Shown here: piece by piece, positions 54,276-63,772 of the stretch | Layout of the letters: each line of letters opens with the position of its first letter | How positions within the stretch are numbered: the stretch's first letter is position 1 | Origin: Ruegeria atlantica | GTDB taxonomy: Bacteria; Pseudomonadota; Alphaproteobacteria; Rhodobacterales; Rhodobacteraceae | Length of the DNA stretch: 64,000 bases | Direction of reading: 5' to 3' | Assembly (NCBI GenBank): GCA_013032095.1 | Contig: WQBJ01000019.1 | Coordinates: forward strand, 1 to 64,000 | Position numbers and translations under genes: made by a program | Notes under the pieces: model-generated | Told to the model about the DNA's origin: nothing | What the model saw: only the letters and a program-made list of their open reading frames with translations | Database searches by the model: none

Positions 54276-55166
54276 TCAGCGCCTGAGTGCAAGACGCGCA
54301 GTTAACCAACTGACGATCATTACAGCAAAATCCACGAACAGCCATTGCCGCAGCAGGCCTGTTTCGGACATGTCGTAAGGTAATAGATACAAAGCTAGGC
54401 CGCTGAGGGTTTCAGGCAGCGAGATGAACAGAAGTGCGACGGTATTGTTTAGGAAATGCAACGCGATAGCTGGCCCCAATGTGCCCGACCGCGCGGTGAG
54501 ATCAGCAACCAGAAGCCCAAACACACATGACCAGGCAGCAACCAAAAGGGCGTTTTCGCCTGTGATTCCGGGTGCGTAGTGACCCGCAGCAAATAGAACG
54601 GAAGGCAACCCCATCCAGATTATCGGAGATCGGAATCTGGCGGCCAGTGATTGTTGGATATAGCCGCGAAACAGAACTTCTTCGGCGCTGGTCTGAATCA
54701 GTACCGCAATCGCTGACAGGGGTAGCAACAGCAGCCATTTGGACAAGGCAAGGTTTTGGATCAGAGGCTCACCCATGCCGTATGGTGGAAGGGCTGCCAT
54801 CACCAGTGCCAGAATCACCAGCGCGCGCAACACGTGCCAGAATTGGCGCAGGCATAGGCTATACGGGCCTAAAATTGAGGCGAATGGCCGGCGCTGCAAC
54901 TGCCAGGCAGCGATGGCGACACCCAGTGTGAGAAACCCAAAACTGATCAGCAGAACAAGTGTGGCAAACGGCGAGGTACCCCGCAAAAGGCCCTGGGCCT
55001 GTTCCGGCGAGACCAATCCGCCAACCACTGCAAAAAGCACAGAATTCAGCGCAATGTACAACGCGAGAATTATGACTAGTCCAATAACAAGACGCCACAG
55101 TTCGGGACGGGCACGGGCGTCGCGTACCAATTGCTCGTGGGCGGAATAGGCGGCGGGGTCACGCAT
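54276..55166 (-). CDS. CPBP family intramembrane metalloprotease
   Basis: The chosen ATG gives MRDPAAYSAHEQLVRDARAR and lies within the end of the upstream ABC-like gene (8-bp overlap), so translation is coupled. The 296-residue membrane protein has about eight hydrophobic segments. It carries the CPBP/Rce1 motifs EEVLFRGYIQ (EExxxR), FAAGHY, and LHFLNNTVA (HxxxN), which bind zinc in the membrane. The substrate is unknown. Coupling to the degenerate ABC protein suggests joint function. Confidence 0.88.
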   Translation of the reverse strand: MRDPAAYSAHEQLVRDARARPELWRLVIGLVIILALYIALNSVLFAVVGGLVSPEQAQGLLRGTSPFATLVLLISFGFLTLGVAIAAWQLQRRPFASILGPYSLCLRQFWHVLRALVILALVMAALPPYGMGEPLIQNLALSKWLLLLPLSAIAVLIQTSAEEVLFRGYIQQSLAARFRSPIIWMGLPSVLFAAGHYAPGITGENALLVAAWSCVFGLLVADLTARSGTLGPAIALHFLNNTVALLFISLPETLSGLALYLLPYDMSETGLLRQWLFVDFAVMIVSWLTARLALRR

Positions 55167-58100
55167 TGTTGCCGGTGCTTTCACCTTCGAAAGATTGGGG
55201 GGCGTCCGAGAAAATATCGGATGGGTTCTGCGCCGTGTTGATCCTGTTAGCCAGAGTGGTCAGATACCCCGCGACAGTCTGCAATAGCTGCACCGCTACA
55301 GAAGCATCGCTTTCTATTACCGCGCGCAGTTCCTCAGCGCCGATGCGCAGGAATGTGCAATCTGAAACAGCTGTCAGGTCCAATTGCCGGACTTCACCCG
55401 TGATGATCGAAAGGTCTCCGATCAGACGGCCGGGTTCGATGACCGAAATAGTGCGCCTGGTCCCATCCTCGCTGTGCCAATCCAGGTTGGCCTGTCCCTT
55501 GATGCATAGGTAGGCGGCATCCGGCGTCTGCCCCCGCGAAAAGATCACCTGCCCCCTCGCCACTTCGTACCATTGCGCCGAAAATGCCAGCAGCCGCTGG
55601 TTCCGAGCATCGATGCCAGAAAATAGCTCGGTCGAGGAGATGATCTCCAGTTTGGTGCTCAGATCAGCCGAGGCGCCGTCTTTAAGGCGGGTTTGCGCGC
55701 GCGAGACACCATCGATGCGGCCATCCTTTATTTCGACAAACAAATCATAAGCTTCGGGATGAGCAAAGTGATCTTCCATGAAGATCATGATCGAGTCAGG
55801 AAGCAATTCACGCAACCGCAGACGCGTGCGCAGGCGGCTTTCGGAATCGTGACTGGCCAGAGCCTTGTCGAGGATAAGAATGTCAGGACGTTTGATGCCA
55901 GCACGGGAAAACGCCGCGCGTTCCTGAAACACCGTCGGTAGGTTATTTCCACCCAACCCGGTCTGAAGATCGAACAATGTAGCCGCCGCCCGACGACGTA
56001 GGCCTGCCTCGTTCATGGCTTGCGCCACCAAGTCCTCGATCTCTTCGGCATGCGCGCCCGCTGTCATGGAAACCCGACCATAAAGCACATTCTCCATCAC
56101 GGTGAGGCGCGGGAAATAGCTGTCGGGGGACAATGGAATGAACATGCCGTTCAAGGCCCCCTGGAGCCGTTCGGACTGCTCTTTTCTAATAGACAGAATC
56201 TTGTCCTTGTATTCCTGAGGGAAATCCGGGCCGATCTGCTCGGCCGTCAAAAGAAACGGAACCGTCAGCAGCAGCGAGCGTTCGGCCTCGCTGATATCAC
56301 TGTCATCCTTGGTTTTTCGCCGATCCTTGATATCGAGCAGGCGGTGGAACATGTCCTTTGACATGCCCAGACGCAGAAACAGAGGGTGGTCCGTTCCGCC
56401 GCGCCCGAATGCCTGATCCAGCGTTTCGACCACTTCGCTTGCCATGTTCATGGCATCCTCGGCCAGATCATGTGCGGTCAGCATGTTTTTGAACCGCCTG
56501 TCATCGGCAAGAGATTCGGGCGTGATATCCCGTGATGGGGTAGCGTAAAGCAGGTTTCCCCCAAGCGGTACGGTCGGGTTGAAACGGTCAGGATCAAACC
56601 GGTAGACGTGGCGGTCCAGCCCGTTTTCCTTCAGCCGTTCCGCAACGGTTTCGCGCAGATTGACCACGTCCCGCGCCAGATCAGGGTGCAACTGCGGGTC
56701 GAACTGAGTTCTCAGAGTACGGCGCAGCAGCAACTCGTCAGTCCCCATCGCCTCGACCAGTTGGAACCACCAGTCCCGAATGTCCTCAACGTCATCCAGC
56801 CCGGCTAGCTCGGGGTCAATCCACTCATCTGAGAGGGAATCCGTCGGATTGCCGGATCGCGCGGCTTCGATCTGCCAACGGCTGGGTGCCTTAACCGCGT
56901 CTGCTTCATGTTGGGGATGTGGGCGCAACGGCATCATCAGATTGTCACCCACAGTACCATTGAACAGGTAGGGTCGCGAATAGGCATAACCGATCCGGGC
57001 AGCGATCACGGATTGATGCAAGTTTTTCAGGTTGTGACCGGCCATGATGACCTCGCCCTGCACCGGCAGCACTTCGCGGGTCAGCACTTGTGCCAGGGCG
57101 TTACGCTCCGAGGCATGGGTTGATTGAATCGCCACCCGGGCGCCCTTGGGAATGGTCAGGTCGATATCTTCCAGAATGGTTTTCCCGTCATCGTCCCGCA
57201 CGGTTACGTTGCGCAATTCAACCTCACCGGTCAGATGGGGGATCACCTCGGGTTCGCCCACAAATAGGTCTTCAGGGATCATGTCAGAGGGCGCAAAGCG
57301 TTCGGTCACGACCTCCCACCGCAAGGACATGTCCTGAACCTGATTGTAATAGGTCAGCAGGTCCTTCCACGGGCCGCTCAGGTCCTTGTAGGCCCCAAGC
57401 GCCGCGACGAGCGCGCCCACTGTCACTTCACCTGTAATCGCCAGATAGCCGCCGACCGAGTAAAACAGAAACGGCGTCATCTGCGTGATCAGGTTGTTCA
57501 GGAACTTCATGAAGAATTTCTTGTTGTAGATCTTGAACCGGATCTCGAACAAGAGCCCCAACCGATGACTGAACTGCGCCAGCCGATAGCGCCACCCGCC
57601 ATTTGTACGCAGGTCACTGATACCCGCAGCGCTTTCCCCGATTTCGGAGCTGAGGTTCCGCACTTCCTGAATGCGTTCTTTGTTCAGCAGGTTGATCTGG
57701 CGTTGCAATTTCGGGATCAGCCAGGCTTGCAGCGGGATCAGCGCGATACTGGCAAGGCCGAACCACACGCTTTGCATGAACAAGAAGGTGACGATGGTCA
57801 TCATCTGGCCAAACTGGAACACTGGTTGAGCGATCGCATCGCCCATCAAACCGCCCATCGGTTCAGCCTCGGAGGTAATCATCGACACCAGCTCGCCCTG
57901 GCTGGTCGTGGCGAAATAGGATTTCGGGAACCGCATGGTGCGGTGGATCAGGGTGAACCGCAAACGGCGCAACATGCGCTCGGCCAAAACGCCCTTCATC
58001 GTGTTGATGCGCATCTTCATCAGCCCACTGGCGATCACGGTGGCCAAAAAGGCAAAGCACAAGATCATCAGGTACTGCACCTGCGTTACGGTGAACCCCA

Positions 58101-58266
58101 ATACCGTGACCGTATCACTGGGTGCACCGATGGCACCGTTGATGATCTGCTTGGGCAACTCAAGCGAAGCATACAGAAATGGAAAGGAAAGGACCGTCAA
58201 GAACAGCAGCACAAGCTGTTGTTTTTTTGAAAATTTCCAGATGAACGCGAATAGAGTGGGTTCCAT
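55159..58266 (-). CDS. ABC exporter-like protein with degenerate ATPase and cNMP-binding domain
   Basis: The start is the ATG giving MEPTLFAFIWKFSKKQQLVL; the frame reaches further only through a TTG. The product has 1035 residues. Residues 1 to about 330 form an ABC exporter membrane domain with six segments. The nucleotide-binding domain starts with ELRNVTVRDDDGKTILEDID, but where Walker A should be it reads GARVAIQSTHASERNALAQV, with no GxxGxGK. A large insertion follows; the signature is not recognisable (LPTVFQERAAFSRAG) and Walker B is ILILDKALAS, with Lys for Glu. Residues of about 875-990 are a cyclic-nucleotide-binding fold (VIEPGRLIGDLSIITGEVRQ). It looks like a pseudo-ATPase sensor or scaffold rather than a pump. 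Confidence 0.8.
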   Translation of the reverse strand: MEPTLFAFIWKFSKKQQLVLLFLTVLSFPFLYASLELPKQIINGAIGAPSDTVTVLGFTVTQVQYLMILCFAFLATVIASGLMKMRINTMKGVLAERMLRRLRFTLIHRTMRFPKSYFATTSQGELVSMITSEAEPMGGLMGDAIAQPVFQFGQMMTIVTFLFMQSVWFGLASIALIPLQAWLIPKLQRQINLLNKERIQEVRNLSSEIGESAAGISDLRTNGGWRYRLAQFSHRLGLLFEIRFKIYNKKFFMKFLNNLITQMTPFLFYSVGGYLAITGEVTVGALVAALGAYKDLSGPWKDLLTYYNQVQDMSLRWEVVTERFAPSDMIPEDLFVGEPEVIPHLTGEVELRNVTVRDDDGKTILEDIDLTIPKGARVAIQSTHASERNALAQVLTREVLPVQGEVIMAGHNLKNLHQSVIAARIGYAYSRPYLFNGTVGDNLMMPLRPHPQHEADAVKAPSRWQIEAARSGNPTDSLSDEWIDPELAGLDDVEDIRDWWFQLVEAMGTDELLLRRTLRTQFDPQLHPDLARDVVNLRETVAERLKENGLDRHVYRFDPDRFNPTVPLGGNLLYATPSRDITPESLADDRRFKNMLTAHDLAEDAMNMASEVVETLDQAFGRGGTDHPLFLRLGMSKDMFHRLLDIKDRRKTKDDSDISEAERSLLLTVPFLLTAEQIGPDFPQEYKDKILSIRKEQSERLQGALNGMFIPLSPDSYFPRLTVMENVLYGRVSMTAGAHAEEIEDLVAQAMNEAGLRRRAAATLFDLQTGLGGNNLPTVFQERAAFSRAGIKRPDILILDKALASHDSESRLRTRLRLRELLPDSIMIFMEDHFAHPEAYDLFVEIKDGRIDGVSRAQTRLKDGASADLSTKLEIISSTELFSGIDARNQRLLAFSAQWYEVARGQVIFSRGQTPDAAYLCIKGQANLDWHSEDGTRRTISVIEPGRLIGDLSIITGEVRQLDLTAVSDCTFLRIGAEELRAVIESDASVAVQLLQTVAGYLTTLANRINTAQNPSDIFSDAPQSFEGESTGNNA

Positions 58267-58494
58267 GCCCCGGTTATGCCTCAAAACGTTTTGATTGGTT
58301 TTTGGGTCGTCCCTTGCAGTCAGGTGTCAGACGGTAAGCACTGACCCGGATGATTGCAAGAATGGCGGGGTCTAACAGATCGCGACGGCCGTGCCTATAC
58401 TCTGTCGTCATCACAAACTCGGGAGTTTTGATCTCACAATCTGTTAATTCACCTTTAACCTTGATCCCGTCTTTGACTAAAGAGGGGCGCACTC

Positions 58495-59271
58495 TTGAAC
58501 GATAGGGCCATGGGCAGACTACTGGATCGCTATATTCACCGCCGGGTTGTCGAACGCTGGCGCAAAGCCCTGCAAGACGCAGCCGCAGCCCCTGAGCCGC
58601 AGCTGCGCCAGCAGCGTGATGACGCCCGCAAGTTGCGCTCCCAACTGGACATGCTGATCCAGAAAGCCGATGGTCGGCTGACCCATCCACGGGTCGGGTC
58701 GACCCAATTTCCCAAACCTCTGAGCACCGACTGGAGTTGGCGTCCTGATCTGTGGCGCGGGCCTTTGTTCCGGTCGGGTGTAGCCTCCGTCCCGCGCAAA
58801 GCCCAGATGGACAGGCAGATAACGTTGTTCCACGACTGCCCTCTGGCCGAGATCGGGATGCGGCAAACCCGGAACTCTCGCGGCGAGGATCTGGCTCCTT
58901 TCGGGCTGAAGGTTGAGGTGTTCGGCTTTTCAGGCTCATTCCTGTCGCTATCGGTGGAACTGCCGCCTGAGGCTGCGCAAGGTTTGACCAAACAGCACCT
59001 TATGCGTTTGGATACCTCGATTGAGGCGGAACAGCCACTCGAGGTTTTTGCGCGCCTGAATATCCAGCACGGGCCCAATACGGAGCAGGTTCTCCACAAG
59101 ATGACTCTACCCGCTCAGCCCCGTACGATTGACTTTGATCTGGCGCACTTGCCTTTGAATGAGGCTCGGATAGAAAAAATCTGGTTGGACCTTATCTTTG
59201 ACGAGCCGCAGATGAATCTCGTCTCGCTGCGCGATCTGACCTTCTGCCGCCATCACCGCGCCGATTTGTGA
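58495..59271 (+). CDS. Rhodobacterales conserved hypothetical protein (DUF6478-like)
   Basis: A TTG start 7 nt after AGAGGGG is preferred; ATG 58510 (MGRLLDRYIHRRVVERWRKA) is the alternative. The protein of 258 residues begins with a basic helical segment and a short Gln/Arg-rich coiled coil to residue 60, then DWSWRPDLWRGPLF. The C-terminal part is beta-rich (KVEVFGFSGSFLSLSVELPP, PRTIDFDLAHLP) like a carbohydrate-binding or jelly-roll fold. It has no signal peptide. I believe it belongs to DUF6478. Function is unknown. It is divergent from the ABC-like gene across a 228-bp spacer and 12 bp before another small gene. Confidence 0.65.
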   Translation: MNDRAMGRLLDRYIHRRVVERWRKALQDAAAAPEPQLRQQRDDARKLRSQLDMLIQKADGRLTHPRVGSTQFPKPLSTDWSWRPDLWRGPLFRSGVASVPRKAQMDRQITLFHDCPLAEIGMRQTRNSRGEDLAPFGLKVEVFGFSGSFLSLSVELPPEAAQGLTKQHLMRLDTSIEAEQPLEVFARLNIQHGPNTEQVLHKMTLPAQPRTIDFDLAHLPLNEARIEKIWLDLIFDEPQMNLVSLRDLTFCRHHRADL

Positions 59272-59282
59272 GAGTTTTTGGT

Positions 59283-59642
59283 ATGACGCATCCGAAATTG
59301 ACGCCCATCCGGTTTGAAAACGGCCTTTGGCAAGGGCATTTGCACGTCAAAGCCGAGCCGGACGTAGACGTGCGGTACCTGGGTGAGGCTCTGGAGGACG
59401 TACGTATTGCGCCTGCCAAGGATGGGTGGACGCTCAGCATCCCCGTGCCGATGACAGCCTTGTCCGATGGGGTGCATTGCTTTGTGATCGCTGACGCTGC
59501 CACGGCTGAACGGCTCGGAGAATTCACCATCATCGCCGGAGCCCCCGCGGCGGATGATCTGCGGGCTGAACTTGGGTTGCTGCGCGCTGAACTTGACTTG
59601 TTGAAACGGGCATTCCGGCGTTCCCAGAGTGAAGACGCGTAA
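59283..59642 (+). CDS. Small conserved hypothetical protein with C-terminal coiled coil
   Basis: A 119-residue protein starting MTHPKLTPIRFENGLWQGHL. The first 85 residues are beta-strand-like (VRIAPAKDGWTLSIPVPMTA), and the end is a leucine-rich helix (LRAELGLLRAELDLLKRAF) likely to form a coiled coil. It follows the DUF6478-like gene by 11 bp and is probably co-transcribed with it. I do not recognise a family. Confidence 0.65.
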   Translation: MTHPKLTPIRFENGLWQGHLHVKAEPDVDVRYLGEALEDVRIAPAKDGWTLSIPVPMTALSDGVHCFVIADAATAERLGEFTIIAGAPAADDLRAELGLLRAELDLLKRAFRRSQSEDA

Positions 59643-59721
59643 TCTCGTCAGAGGTCAAACCCCTATCTTTTAAGCAAAATCCGTGCATCATTGAGCGATC
59701 CGCAGCAGCCTGAGCAAGGTC

Positions 59722-61248
59722 ATGGATCGCAGCAGCATTGTTAAAGTCATTGCCTTGATGGTAACAGGATTTGGGATCGGCATAGACTTTACCGGTGCGT
59801 TGATCCTTGTTCCGGCCATCGAAAACAGTTTCGACGCTGATATCACCAGTACCCAATGGGTTCTGAACATCTACGCCCTGTTCTTCGCCATGACCATGGT
59901 TGCCGGAGGGCGCATGGGGGACATGTTCGGACACCGCAAGATGATGCTGATCGGTCTGTCGATCTTTCTGTTCTCATCGATCATGTGTTTCGTATCACCC
60001 AGCCTCGATTTCCTGATCATCGCTCGCGCGTTGCAGGGGATCGGTGCGGGATGTGTCTGGCCCTGTACGCTGGCCTTTGGTGCGACCAAGGTCTCGCGCC
60101 CCGAACATCGGGCCATGATCATGGGGCTGATACTGGCAGGTGTTACCTGTGGTAACGTCTTTGGCCCTTTGATCAGCGGTGCAGTGGTCAATCTGGGGGA
60201 TTGGCGTCTGTTCTTCCTGACAAATGTTGTGTTCTCGACCATTTCGATGATGACGGCCCTGTTGCTGATGCAGCGTGAAACCCAGCACAAACAGGGTGAA
60301 CATATCGACTTTGCCGGTATGGGGGTGCTGTCCTTTGCCGTTCTCCTGCTGCTCTACGGGTTGGATGTGGGCGCGGATTGGGGCTGGACTTCGCCCCCAT
60401 TGCTGTTGCTGTTTGCTGTCAGTGCGGCGCTGTTTGTCCTGTTCCCAAAAGTGGAAAAACGGGTGAAAGAGCCGCTTCTGCTGCCTCAGATGATGGCGAA
60501 CCGCGAGTTCCGGATCACGTTGGGACTAAACATGTTCAACGTGTCAGCAGCCTTTGTCGGGTTGATGTATTTTCCACAGTACATGCAAAAGGTTCTGGGC
60601 TGGTCGACCTTGCAATCGGCCTTTGGCCTCGCCCCTCTGACGGTTCTGTTGGCCGTGGGCTCTATTGTTTCCGGCAAGCTGTACAACGACTTTGGTCCCA
60701 AGCGGCTTTTGTTCTGGGGGTATCTCTGCGCAACGGTCGGGGCGGCCAGTGTGGTCGTGATGCCCGCGGGCCTGGGGTATTTCCAGATCCTGCCCGGCAT
60801 GGCGATGATCGGGCTGGGGGCCACGCTGACGGTCGGACCATCAGGCACCGCCGCCGTCTGCGCGGTGAAACCGGAACGGGCCGGGCTGGTCGGAGGATTG
60901 AGCTTTATGACACACTTGGTCTACGGCGCCATCTCGGTGGCCTGCGCCACCGCGATCATGTACTTATCCAGCCTGAGCAGCCTGGGCGAACGCCTGAAGG
61001 CAGCCGGGGTTGATATGTCGGAGGCCGATCAGAGGGCTATCAACGGCGGAACGCTCACCACTGCGTCCGCCCGGGACGTCATGGAGAAACTAACCGGGCC
61101 AGAGGCCGAAAAAGTCAAAACCGCCATTGCGGCGGCCTTTGATACAGGAATGAACACGGCCTTCATCTTTGCGACCTTGTCCGTCTCGGTCGGCGTTCTT
61201 CTTGCCATTCTTCTGGACGAGGAAAAACTACACAAAGTCGAAAGCTGA
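59722..61248 (+). CDS. MFS transporter, DHA2 (EmrB/QacA) family
   Basis: A 508-residue membrane protein with about 14 hydrophobic segments. GIGIDFTGALILVPAIENSF, TSTQWVLNIYALFFAMTMVA and GGRMGDMFGHRKMMLIGLSI carry the MFS loop-2 motif, and GVTCGNVFGPLISGAVVNLG is the antiporter motif C region. Proteins of this type export drugs or metabolites by proton antiport. The substrate is unknown. A bidirectional terminator follows. Confidence 0.88.
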   Translation: MDRSSIVKVIALMVTGFGIGIDFTGALILVPAIENSFDADITSTQWVLNIYALFFAMTMVAGGRMGDMFGHRKMMLIGLSIFLFSSIMCFVSPSLDFLIIARALQGIGAGCVWPCTLAFGATKVSRPEHRAMIMGLILAGVTCGNVFGPLISGAVVNLGDWRLFFLTNVVFSTISMMTALLLMQRETQHKQGEHIDFAGMGVLSFAVLLLLYGLDVGADWGWTSPPLLLLFAVSAALFVLFPKVEKRVKEPLLLPQMMANREFRITLGLNMFNVSAAFVGLMYFPQYMQKVLGWSTLQSAFGLAPLTVLLAVGSIVSGKLYNDFGPKRLLFWGYLCATVGAASVVVMPAGLGYFQILPGMAMIGLGATLTVGPSGTAAVCAVKPERAGLVGGLSFMTHLVYGAISVACATAIMYLSSLSSLGERLKAAGVDMSEADQRAINGGTLTTASARDVMEKLTGPEAEKVKTAIAAAFDTGMNTAFIFATLSVSVGVLLAILLDEEKLHKVES

Positions 61249-61257
61249 TCGGCCCAA

Positions 61258-61290
61258 CGAAAAAGGGCCGCCCCTTTCGGCGGCCCTTTC
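61258..61290. terminator. Bidirectional terminator between MFS gene and ctpA
   Basis: GGGCCGCC (61265-61272) pairs with GGCGGCCC (61279-61286). It is flanked by AAAAA on the left and TTTC on the right, so it works well for the minus-strand ctpA and less strongly for the MFS gene. Confidence 0.88.
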
Positions 61291-61294
61291 AAAA

Positions 61295-62635
61295 TTACTG
61301 TGATGGCCCGTTCGGATTGAAGGCCGACAAACCTTTGAGGATGTCGATGGCATAGGCCAGCTGATAATCCTCTTCCCGCAGCTCGGCGGTGGCTTCGGCG
61401 CGTTCGCGGTCTTCCTCGATCTGACGAATCTCGTCTTCGCTCAGGCTGTCATTGTTCAGACTGCCACGCAGGTCAGCTTCGGACCGGGTGGGACGGTTCG
61501 CATCTTCTTCCTCCGTTTCCGGCGTCGGTCGCGGCTGTTCGACGATGATATCCGGGCTGACACCAAGCGCTTGGATCGAACGGCCCGACGGCGTGTAATA
61601 ACGCGACGTTGTCAGGCGCATAGCCCCATCCCCGCGCAGCGGCATCACTGTCTGAACCGAGCCTTTACCGAAGCTCTTGGTCCCAACCACGATGGCGCGA
61701 CGGTGGTCCTGCAGAGCGCCGGCCACAATCTCGGAAGCCGAGGCCGAACCGCCGTTGATCAGAACAACGATCGGCTTGCCTTCGGCCAGATCGCCGGGGG
61801 TGGCGTTGAACCGTTCGCCTTCGCTCGGATCGCGGCCACGGGTCGAAACGATCTCACCTTCGTTCAGAAACGCGTCCGAGACCTTGATCGCCTGCGTCAG
61901 CAGGCCGCCGGGGTTGTTGCGCAGATCCAGCACAAAGCCGTTGACCTTTTCGATGCCGCCGGCTTCTTCGATCTGTTCATTCAGCCCTTCCTGCAGGTTC
62001 GGGAAAGTCTGGTCGTTGAAGGTTGTGACACGCAGTACGACGCTGGTGCCTTCGGTACGCGCACGCACCGCAGTCAGCTTGATCGTGTCACGGATGATGG
62101 TGACGTCAAACGGTTCCTGCTCACCCTCGCGCACAACGGTGATCACGATTTCCGACCCGACCGGGCCACGCATCAGATCAACTGCCTTGTCCAGCGTCAG
62201 GCCCAGAATGCTCTCGCCATCAACATGGGTGATGAAATCCCCGGCCTCGATCCCTGCGGCATCTGCCGGGGTGTCGTCAATTGGAGAGACGACTTTCACA
62301 AAGCCGTCTTCCTGAGTGACCTCAATGCCAAGTCCGCCGAACTCGCCACGGGTTTGCACCCGCATCTGTTCAGCGTCGTCTGGCGACAGATAGCTGGAAT
62401 GCGGATCCAGCGAGGTCAGCATGCCGTCAATCGCCGCCTCAATCAGCTCTTCCGGCTCAACCTCTTCTACATATTGCGCACGGATGCGCTCGAATATGTC
62501 GCCAAACAAGTCCAGTTGCTCATAGACACTGGCCTTGTTCTCGGACTCTTGCGCCAGCAGAGGGCCAGCGATCTGAGTGGTTGCGATTATACCTGCCACG
62601 GTTCCGGCCAGACCGGCCATCACAAATTTCTTCAT
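61295..62635 (-). CDS. ctpA: Carboxy-terminal processing protease (S41)
   Basis: A 446-residue periplasmic protease with an N-terminal signal/anchor (MKKFVMAGLAGTVAGIIATT). A PDZ domain covers about residues 90-170 (GLGIEVTQEDGFVKVVSPID), followed by the S41 core FVLDLRNNPGGLLTQAIKVS, the catalytic Ser in INGGSASASEIVAGAL and the Lys in VGTKSFGKGSVQTVM. An acidic Glu/Arg-rich tail precedes the end. It trims C-termini of envelope proteins. It lies 6 bp after the envC-like gene and is probably coupled to it. Confidence 0.94.
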   Translation of the reverse strand: MKKFVMAGLAGTVAGIIATTQIAGPLLAQESENKASVYEQLDLFGDIFERIRAQYVEEVEPEELIEAAIDGMLTSLDPHSSYLSPDDAEQMRVQTRGEFGGLGIEVTQEDGFVKVVSPIDDTPADAAGIEAGDFITHVDGESILGLTLDKAVDLMRGPVGSEIVITVVREGEQEPFDVTIIRDTIKLTAVRARTEGTSVVLRVTTFNDQTFPNLQEGLNEQIEEAGGIEKVNGFVLDLRNNPGGLLTQAIKVSDAFLNEGEIVSTRGRDPSEGERFNATPGDLAEGKPIVVLINGGSASASEIVAGALQDHRRAIVVGTKSFGKGSVQTVMPLRGDGAMRLTTSRYYTPSGRSIQALGVSPDIIVEQPRPTPETEEEDANRPTRSEADLRGSLNNDSLSEDEIRQIEEDRERAEATAELREEDYQLAYAIDILKGLSAFNPNGPSQ

Positions 62636-62641
62636 ACGTGT

Positions 62642-63772
62642 TCATCCATCCTTGCTGGTCCGAAACCATGATTCCGGGTCCACGGGGCTGTTATCCTGTC
62701 TTACCTCTATATAGAGCGTTTCTGACCGTTCAGTTCCAGTGCCATCACCGCTTGTTGACAAAATAGCGCCGATTTCGGGGGTTTCACCGGGCATCAGACC
62801 CACCGGAGTGCCCTCGGGGATCACCTGCCCAGTGTCACCGTAAACCTCTTGCAGGCCTGAAAACACGAATAAAAGCCCGGGTTGAGGCTCGAGGATCACC
62901 AGATTCCCCAAATCCAGCAGCGGTCCGCGATACCGTATCGTAGCCGCAGTCGGCGAAGTCACAATCGCGCGGGGGCGTGTGCCCAGGATTACTCCGGGGC
63001 GTTTGACGCCGGCCGCATCGGTCTCACCGGCGCGGTGCAGCAGCACGCCTTGCGCCGGCAATGGAATCAGGCCTTTGCGATGGGAAATGTCCGCGTCAGT
63101 CTCGGTGATCTCGCCTTCCGAGATTTCGGACAGACCGCTGGCAAACCCTTCCAGCGTTTCCGTAGATGAGATCAGTATCGCCGTGCGGACCGGGTCTTCT
63201 ATAAATCGCTGAGGTAGATCGGTTCGGTCGGCAATGGCGGTACTCAGTTCGGTCCGGGCAGTCTGAACGCCGGTCAGGCCCTCGGTCAGGGTCTCTGCGG
63301 CGCTTTGCTGCAGCAACCGCAGCGTCTGAACCTCCTGCAGGTCACGGGCCAGCGCCTGCGCGCGGGCGTTCAGGCCCGGCGTGACTTCGGACAGCATCAT
63401 GCCTGCGCGGGCCGAGCCCAGCGGGCCCGACGGGTGAAGTATCAAAACCGGAGGCGCGGTGGTTTCGATGGTCTGCAATACGCCGAGCAGTTGCGCGATT
63501 TCTTTTTCACGCGTGCGCAGTTCCGCGGTCAGCTGCGCTTCGCGTGTGGCGGCACGGCGCAGCCCCTCACGCATGGCGGTCAGGCCGGCTTCGTAAGCTT
63601 GAATAGTTTCGGTCAGCGCACGAACCCGGTCGCGGGCACTTTCGGCTTCTGTCAGGGCGATTGAGGCTTCTTCCAGCATTTGTGCCGCGTTCAGCGCCGC
63701 CGTTGACGGGTCGGTCTGGGCATGGGCCGGCATCGCAAACAGCGCTGCAAAAAGAAGCGCGCGCAGGGTCAT
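62642..63772 (-). CDS. envC: EnvC-like murein hydrolase activator
   Basis: The start giving [20 protein letters not shown] provides a signal peptide and overlaps the gpmI stop (ATGA). The 376-residue protein has an N-terminal coiled coil (about residues 25-230, [12 protein letters not shown]-type heptads) and a C-terminal LytM/M23 domain. In that domain the zinc ligands are missing: the usual HxGxD and HxH positions read [11 protein letters not shown] and [19 protein letters not shown], and the end is [17 protein letters not shown]. It therefore cannot be a protease and fits EnvC, which activates amidases at the septum. Confidence 0.85.
   Translation of the reverse strand: MTLRALLFAALFAMPAHAQTDPSTAALNAAQMLEEASIALTEAESARDRVRALTETIQAYEAGLTAMREGLRRAATREAQLTAELRTREKEIAQLLGVLQTIETTAPPVLILHPSGPLGSARAGMMLSEVTPGLNARAQALARDLQEVQTLRLLQQSAAETLTEGLTGVQTARTELSTAIADRTDLPQRFIEDPVRTAILISSTETLEGFASGLSEISEGEITETDADISHRKGLIPLPAQGVLLHRAGETDAAGVKRPGVILGTRPRAIVTSPTAATIRYRGPLLDLGNLVILEPQPGLLFVFSGLQEVYGDTGQVIPEGTPVGLMPGETPEIGAILSTSGDGTGTERSETLYIEVRQDNSPVDPESWFRTSKDG

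Noticed and set aside
61571-62671. 366-codon plus-strand frame opposite ctpA
   Set aside because: Antisense to a gene with full catalytic motifs; the translation is of typical shadow composition.
62642-63772. Active M23 endopeptidase
   Set aside because: The zinc-binding His and Asp residues of LytM are absent, so an activator role is the better call.
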